This document shows positions 57,960-64,000 of a DNA stretch of 64,000 nucleotides, piece after piece. Each line of letters opens with the position of its first letter. The first letter of the stretch is position 1. Both the position numbers and the translations under genes were made by a program. Under the pieces are notes generated by a model. That model was not told the DNA's origin. It saw nothing but the letters and a program-made list of their open reading frames with translations, and did no database searches. Source of the stretch: Nepenthes gracilis (Eukaryota; Streptophyta; Magnoliopsida; Caryophyllales; Nepenthaceae); the NCBI GenBank assembly GCA_033239525.1, contig BSYO01000036.1, positions 6,532,126 through 6,596,125 of the forward strand. Direction: 5' to 3'.

Positions 57960-58700
57960 ATGTTAGGAATACCGATTGGGGTAATAGTCCACAAGTTAAA
58001 ACTAGATCCCGATCATAAACCTATCTTGTAGAAATGAAGGAACCATTCGGTTAAAAAACTGGTTGCCATCCGCAAGGAGATGAAAAAGCTACTCAATGCC
58101 GAGTTCATTAGGAAGGGATAATATCTGAACTGGCTTTTCAATGTGGTCTTGGTTAGGAAAAGTAATGGAAAGTAGAGGATGTGCATCAACTTCATTGATG
58201 TCAACAAGGTACATCCTAAGGATAGCTTTCCGCTACGGAGGATTAACTTGCTAGTGGATTCCACATCCGGTCATAAATTATTGAGTTTCATGGATGCCTA
58301 CTTGGGTTACAACTAGATTGGAATGAATTTGAAGGACGAGAGGTATACGTCATTCATGACTGATCAAGGGATGTACTATTATAAAGTCATGCCCTTTAGA
58401 CTAAAGAATGGCGGTGTAGTCTACCAGTGGCTTGTTAACAAAATATTTGAAGGCTAGATTTGGAAAAATATGGAGGTATACGTGGCCGATATGCTCATCA
58501 TAAGTAGAGTAATCGACGATCATATTTGTGATCAATGTCCTCCGAATGCACCAGATGAAGCTAAATTCAACCAAGTGTGCGTTGGGGTGACTTGCAGAAA
58601 ATTCTTGGGCTTCATTGTTTCATAGCTGGGGATTAAGGCAAACCCTACAAAGATAAAGGCTATTCTTGATATGATTCCACCTTGGACCATAAAAGAAGTC
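57960..58700 (+). pseudogene. Reverse transcriptase of T2
   Basis: Readable from about 57975 (a KLKLDPDHKPI stretch), through MKKLLNAEFIRKG, SNGK and VHPKDSFPLRRINLLVDS, to the catalytic site near 58480, which reads VYVADM instead of the family's YVDD. One catalytic aspartate is therefore alanine. Several in-frame stops. RT of T1 still has YIDD. Confidence 0.8.
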
Positions 58701-59690
58701 TAAAAGCTTACGACGCTTTCCTGTTTCTTGAAAAGTATTTACCCTTCTTTAAAGCCTTGAGGGGAATAAATGCCACTGGCTTCCAGTGGACGACTGACTA
58801 TGAAGCTGCATTCTAAGAACTGAGGGAGTACCTCTCCAACCCACCTCCTCTTATGTCTCCCTAAGAAGGCGAAGAGCATATTTATACCTGGCAGTGTCTA
58901 ACACTACATTGATTGAATGTAGTCTTAATTCGACAACAATCCGATGGGCAACAACCTATATATTATGTCAGTAAGGTCTTGATGGACCTAAAGACCTGAT
59001 ACTCTTACGCCGAGAGAAAGGCCTTAGTACTCATCTATTCCGTCGAAAGCTCCGTCCTTATTTCTAGGTACATAAAATTGTTGTTCTAACAAACCAACCT
59101 CTAAAATGAATCTTATAGAGGCTGGACATGTTTGGCTGATTGATCAAATGAGCCACTGAGTTGGGTGATTTTGATGTAGAGTTTTGACTGAAACCATTCC
59201 TGAAGGGCTAGGCTATGACAGATTTCATTGTTGAAATAATAACCTCAATTCCCTCGACCTTGTTGAGAATGACGGTCAACAAAAGACTCCAGCATGGACA
59301 TTGCATGTGGATGGATTTTTAATGTAAGTAGGCAGTGGAGCTTGCTTGATCCTAGGATCTCCTAATGGGTCATAAATAAAATATTCAATGACCCTAAAAT
59401 TTCCAGCGACCAATAACGTCACGGAGTACGAGGCATTGCTCGTCGGGCTCTGACTAGCCAAAGAGTGTTCAGCCATAAACCTAATCATCTACAGTGACAC
59501 GAAACTGGTTGTTAACTAAATTTGAGAAAATTTTGAGGCTTCCATCCATTGGCTTTTCAAATTTTCTCCAAAGTCCAAGGCATAACTTTGGCGTTTAATA
59601 GTGTGGAAGTGATCCACATACCCAGGGAAGAAAACTTAAAGGTAGACCAACTGGCAAATGTTTCAATGACCAGGGACCTTGAGCAGTATG
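58701..59690 (+). pseudogene. RNase H of T2
   Basis: RT-RNase H connection (RSYAERKALVLIYS-like near 59010, then a QTNL-like stretch) and an RNase H stretch around 59290-59560, interrupted by stops. Confidence 0.55.
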
Positions 59691-59789
59691 CGTAAGAAAT
59701 GCACAAAGTCCTCAAAGTTCCCAGCATAGAGCCGGAGATTATGCAGATAGCTGGCCAGGAAAAATGGATGACTCACAAAAGATATCTGT

Positions 59790-60870
59790 CCGATGGCACA
59801 CAACCTAAGAATTTGGATGATGCCAAGCGCGCAAAAAAAAAAAAAAAAAAGCAAGCTAGTATACCATCATGGAGGTAAAGTTGTACCAACATGGGTACTC
59901 CGTCTCATACCTACAGTGTCTCACGCCAGGAGAAGTCAACTATATGTTGGGAGATGTACACCTCGACATTTGTGGATCTCATGTTGGGGATAAGAACCTT
60001 GTTTTCAAGCTCATGCGGCAAGGTTACTATTGGCCCACCATGAAGCATAATGCCATAGATTTTGTATGAAAATACAAGAATTGACAGATCCATGGAAACG
60101 TCACCTATCAACTATACACATAGCTCCAAGCCGTACAGTCACCCTGGCAAATTGCACAATGGGGGCTCGATATTCTTAGACTTCTCGCTTGTTATGTCCA
60201 GATAAAGAAAATTCGTGATCAAATTGCATAATGGGGGAGACCATCTCTCCGACACGATCACTAAGTAGAATTCTTAGACTTCTCAAAGCATAGTGTGAGC
60301 CCGGTATTCCAGAGGTCACCCCACTAGCAGATGGTTGACAAAGTATTATATTAATTTGAGGATAAGGTTGGTGCACACCTTTGTTGCCTACCCGCAAGCC
60401 AACGAGTAAGCGGAGGTGACCAACCGCATGCTACTGAATGGGTTAAAAATATACTATAGGATTGGAGGATGATGTCCGAGGAGCTGACCCATCATCCTAT
60501 AATAGATGTCAAATTGCCTGACCTCCGGGTCAAATGTTTCCACCCACTCAACAACTCTCCGAGGCTCTGGGAACACCTTCACCTACTTGAAGAGGCCAGG
60601 GACATGACATGTTTATGGACGATAGCCTACCAGTAATGAATTGCTTAATACTATAACAAGAAGGTGACCGATCGGAGGTGAGAGATTTGGTCTTACGAAG
60701 GATAGAGGCGACTGAAAAGAATGCCGGTCAAAACAAGCTCTCACCTAATTGGGAGGGACCTTTTCTTATCTCAACCATTCTTCGAAATGGGACGTACAAG
60801 CTACGCACCTAAAATGACAAACTTATCCCTAGGACATGGAACACTTCTCACCTAAAGAAATATTATCAGT
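59790..60870 (+). pseudogene. Integrase of T2
   Basis: 59869-60069 carries the zinc-finger part: LQCLTPGEVNYMLGDVHLDICGSH, then LMRQGYYWPTMKHNAIDFV. The core can be followed weakly to about 60470 (a FVAYPQANE-like stretch near 60380), and C-terminal sequence with a GPFLISTILRNGTYKL-like stretch near 60750. The DDE aspartates cannot be confirmed. An 18-A run lies at 59829-59846. Confidence 0.65.
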
Positions 60871-61364
60871 AGACTTACATATGCCCAGGTAAAGTTAGCA
60901 TGCATCATATGGACTACTTGTAAAATGTATTATATTTTATTAATAAAATGATTATTTATTTATTTTTAATTAATTGCTCATTTGAATGCTTGTTTGTTAT
61001 CCTATAAAATTGCACGACCTAGATTGCCCCTAAGTTAGGTAAGTCCCTTCACTTGCCCCTTGAACCATCATTTGGTGGTCAACTAAACTAGATCATATTA
61101 CCGAATAGCCCTGGTAAGGTCAGATTATAAGACTTGGTCAAGATTCCAAGTGGCCATCATGAGGCCGAATGCTAAAAATTTAGGGGCCTTCTTTAAGCAT
61201 GAATATAGAGACCTCCAGCCAAAGGAGGTAGCATCATTAGCCGACCATTGTTCAAAAACTTAAGTCAGGAACACCAAAGCTACGATACTTGTTGGCACGG
61301 TGATGACTTAAGTTACCTCAAGAGATCGGTAGCGAAGGCTATATATATATATATATATATATAT

Positions 61365-61411
<47 letters not shown>

Positions 61412-61527
61412 TACAATTGTCGCAACTTGATTTTATTCCTTTTAAAAAAATTAATTAAGATACATGATACAAGAATTTATTCCAGAGGAGGATGGCTGTG
61501 AGCTTGCGAGGTTTCTGGCAAAGGCTC
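60871..61527. other. Spacer of T2 between integrase and antisense ORF
   Basis: No coding domain. AT-rich, then the microsatellite (61340-61406). Partly shared with the T1 spacer. Confidence 0.5.
61340..61406. repeat. (AT)n-(GATA)n-(GA)n compound microsatellite
   Basis: About 28 bp of AT, two or three GATA units, then about 32 bp of GA. Confidence 0.95.
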
Positions 61528-61529
61528 CT

Positions 61530-63450
61530 AGGACTCCATATCATCTCTGGGAAGGTATAGCACATTAGATCGATGCCGAGTACTGGCGTTCCTTGGATGA
61601 AAGGTTGAAATAGGAATGGTTGGAGCCACTATCTTTATTATGTGCCAGTAAAGGCCGATGCCATCCCAATACTTGTGCTCCATCACTTGCCCGATGTCAT
61701 TTGGGCTAATGGAGGACCTAAAGATCACTCTCAAGTTAGAGGTTTTGGTCACGGAGAAGAGCGTATTTCTGCTTCGTCTCGGACAACTCATGTTTGAGAC
61801 GAGTTATCCGAGATGAGAGAGACACTCCTCCATAGCCTAAACTTCTCCATCTCAATGTATTTTGAGATAGGCGATCGGTGGCGGAGACAATTCGGTGAGC
61901 CGACTCATGCAGCTACAAAAGGAGAATAAGTTAGAAATAACAAAAAATAAGAAAGGAACATAGGAGATACTGAGCCAGTACCTCAAGAAAAGATGAGCTT
62001 TATGGGGACCTCCAAAAACTCTTGGACCTTGGGTTCTAGGGGCTCTATGCCGGCCGGCCACCTCAGCCATCTCAATAGCTCTTTTGAGACTTGATCTCGG
62101 ACCTTTGATGTAGGGGGTTCAGAACTAGGCACTTCAGCTGCTCCCTTGGCCCTAATTTCCTCTTTGACCTCGGGCACAGGGGCCTCTAAACAATGCATAT
62201 CGGCCATTTCAACTCCTCCCTTGGCCTCATCCTCTTCGCGTGCCTCAGGCTCTTGGGGCTCGGTAGGTCCCTCAGTAACTTCGACATCAAGTCCAAGGAA
62301 GGCCACCACCTGGATGTTGGCCTTTGGAACCTCAACTTGAGGTACCTTATCAGCCTCCCAGATTGAGTCTCTACTATCCAGAAGGCCCCCTTTGTAAAAT
62401 CGGCAGGAAGATCGGGCAAAGGCTTCTCGAGTAGAGGTGTTGGGATGACTAGTGCCCTGTATGAAGCAAGGGTCAGTGTTGGGATAGGCTTGTCCCCTGA
62501 ACCAGTCTCAGGGTCACCGTAGCCAAAGCAGTAGGCTCTGAGGACTCATGACCCTCGTCAGATCCGACGGCCCCAGATGCTTGGGCCGATGAAGAAGACA
62601 TAACCGGGTCCACTTTCTTCGATGACTTCTTTGCTCTTACTAATTGACCAATGGTAGCCTGGTCTTCATCAAAAGAAGAGGACTCGGTCGAAGCCCCTTG
62701 AGGTTTGGGTGCCTTGTACGATGGCTCACTGATGTGCAGTGGCCTTTGCTTTCTCTTTGGTTTCCTCTTTGAGGTTGACGGCGTGGGGGGTGCTTCTGAC
62801 CCCTCCGAGTGGGGTTTCCATTTTGCTTGTGCAAGGGCCTCAGCTCAACCACATGTTTTTCTTATTTTCATTGAAGGAACCGACTTTTTTCTGGAGAAGA
62901 TCCGTCAGCAACTTCATCGACTTCTTCTCATGCTCGAGCACCTCAGTGCAATAGGATGCTCCCACTTGGGCCCACTCATTGGAGAGCTCCCATCAAGAGG
63001 AGTCACCAAGAAAAAGAATTGATCTTTCCATCTTTTCATTGAGTTAGGATTTCTCCCACTCAACTTAAAATCTTGACGAGGAGAGATTGAAATTCAATCT
63101 GCTCCATGATGGAATCAAATAATTCCTTCACAGCCTTAGTGTCTAGTGCAAGGTCATGGTGGCGTGCAAAGATGTACATAGAGATCAAATAGAGGACGGC
63201 ATGAGGTTGCAACCTCGCAACCAGAATATTCAGAGCCTTCATGATCCTATACAATTCCGGTGCCATTGGGTAACCCCCTTTTAGATGAATCTCATAGACT
63301 GTGATGTGCCCTTTCGGTGGGGAATAAGCTTTGCCACCCATGCTTGGCAAAAGATACACCATTGAGCTCAGAATCTTGTGCTAAGCACGGAGGGACTCAA
63401 CATTAGCTGAAGTAAAAAACGACTGGATGTCTTTAACACTAGGTGCCATG
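61530..63450 (-). pseudogene. Antisense extra ORF of T2, broken
   Basis: Opposite to gag-pol. Starts ATGGCACCTAG at 63450 after a pyrimidine-rich leader, meets a stop after about 22 codons, then 63362-63060 stays open with PPKGHITVYEIHLKGGYPMAPELYRIMKALN and a following IFARHHDLALD stretch. This is the same family as the antisense ORF in T1. Further down (about 63000-61530) it turns into Ser/Pro/Glu-rich low-complexity sequence in several frames. Nothing identifies an enzyme. Known relatives are labelled putative plant transposon protein, without an established function. Confidence 0.7.
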
Positions 63451-63883
63451 GAAGAAGATTAAGATGTTTTGAAGCAAGAAGAAGGGAAAGAAAATTTGAA
63501 GTGAAAGAAGAGCAACGAGCTTTCAGAAGAAGTGTGGGAATGGCAAATTCGAATGATTTAAACGAAGGATCCTAGATTGAAACAACACTGTAGAAGAAAA
63601 TTTAAAGAATGTTCCTCATTATGTCTATAATACGTGTCAGAATCTCGCAGACTATGTGGTACATCAATTGCCCAAAGCCAGTAGTGATGACTAGTACAAT
63701 TCTAAGACGTCACAGGACTCAAAATTGCTCGCATCTAATGCTACTGCTGATAGCTAATGAAGCCCGTTGGATTGATAGCCCTCATTCGGCTAGCTAACGA
63801 ATCCCCATGAACTAGGAGCATGACTTTAGACAATTGGTAACCCCTCAGTCATCATACCGAAAGGCTAAATTTCAAGCCTCCCG

Positions 63884-63896
63884 GTGTGGGGGCTAG
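63884..63896 (+). other. Polypurine tract of T2
   Basis: GTGTGGGGGCTAG directly before the LTR start TGATGGGTATGG. Confidence 0.8.
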
Positions 63897-64000
63897 TGAT
63901 GGGTATGGTCAGCTTGACCCAATAAGAAGGCCCATCATTAAAAGGAATTATCACAGAATTGAATAACGTCCTAGTTGGCTCATATGACCCAAAGTGGATA
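63897..64000 (+). repeat. Start of the 3' LTR of T2
   Basis: 104 bp aligned to the first bases of the 5' LTR at 54727 with about 15 differences. It continues past the window. Confidence 0.85.

Larger units (their letters stand above)
54727..64000 (+). mobile_element. Tat/Retand-like Ty3/gypsy element, plus strand (T2), truncated by window end
   Basis: 5' LTR 54727-55437, primer site, gag, protease, RT, RNase H, integrase, spacer, an ORF on the opposite strand (63450 to about 61530), purine tract and the first 104 bp of the 3' LTR (63897 on). That LTR start matches 54727 on with many identical blocks such as GGCCCATCATTAAAAGGAATTATC. Same organisation as T1 but in opposite orientation and with different LTRs. 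Stops and frameshifts occur in every domain. Confidence 0.88.

Overview
The window is nuclear DNA from a flowering plant, probably a eudicot. It is AT-rich, has spliced genes with GT-AG introns and a plant membrane-anchored bZIP factor, and most of the rest is LTR retrotransposons of plant lineages (Tekay-like chromovirus, Tat/Retand-like Ty3/gypsy, another Ty3/gypsy group, Ty1/copia) and their solo LTRs. I see no rRNA, no complete tRNA, no CRISPR array and no bacterial genes.

Layout. 0.4-1.1 kb: probable last two exons of an unidentified plus-strand gene. 2.6-18.7 kb: a decayed Tat-type LTR split by two insertions, a nearly complete minus-strand chromovirus (2908-14440, itself carrying a solo LTR at 11036-13841) and a solo LTR (14643-18067). 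19.3-22.3 kb: the one well-supported host gene, a bZIP17/bZIP28-type ER-anchored stress transcription factor in two exons. 23.4-54.7 kb: one plus-strand Ty3/gypsy element stretched to about 31 kb by nested insertions. These are a solo LTR in the integrase (27676-34087) that itself holds a Ty1/copia element (30184-33853), an unclassified stretch with a solo LTR (35521-36509), and a minus-strand Tat-type element (37428-54199). The Tat reverse transcriptase is broken by another solo LTR (44332-50006) that contains a further one (47006-49519). 54.7-64.0 kb: a second Tat-type element, plus strand, running off the window just inside its 3' LTR.

Most boundaries rest on TG...CA ends, 5-bp target-site duplications and coding regions that resume past the insert. 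All retroelement reading frames are broken, so none looks autonomous. The points most worth a second look are: antisense ORFs with their own TATA box and leader in both Tat-type elements; a copia interior that reads as if interleaved with the DNA just downstream of it (probably a merged-haplotype assembly artefact); a solo-LTR family with clustered inverted TTGACC (W-box) palindromes and a fast-changing minisatellite; a triplicated protease-RT linker; and a bZIP transcript whose intron retention would remove the S1P cleavage site.
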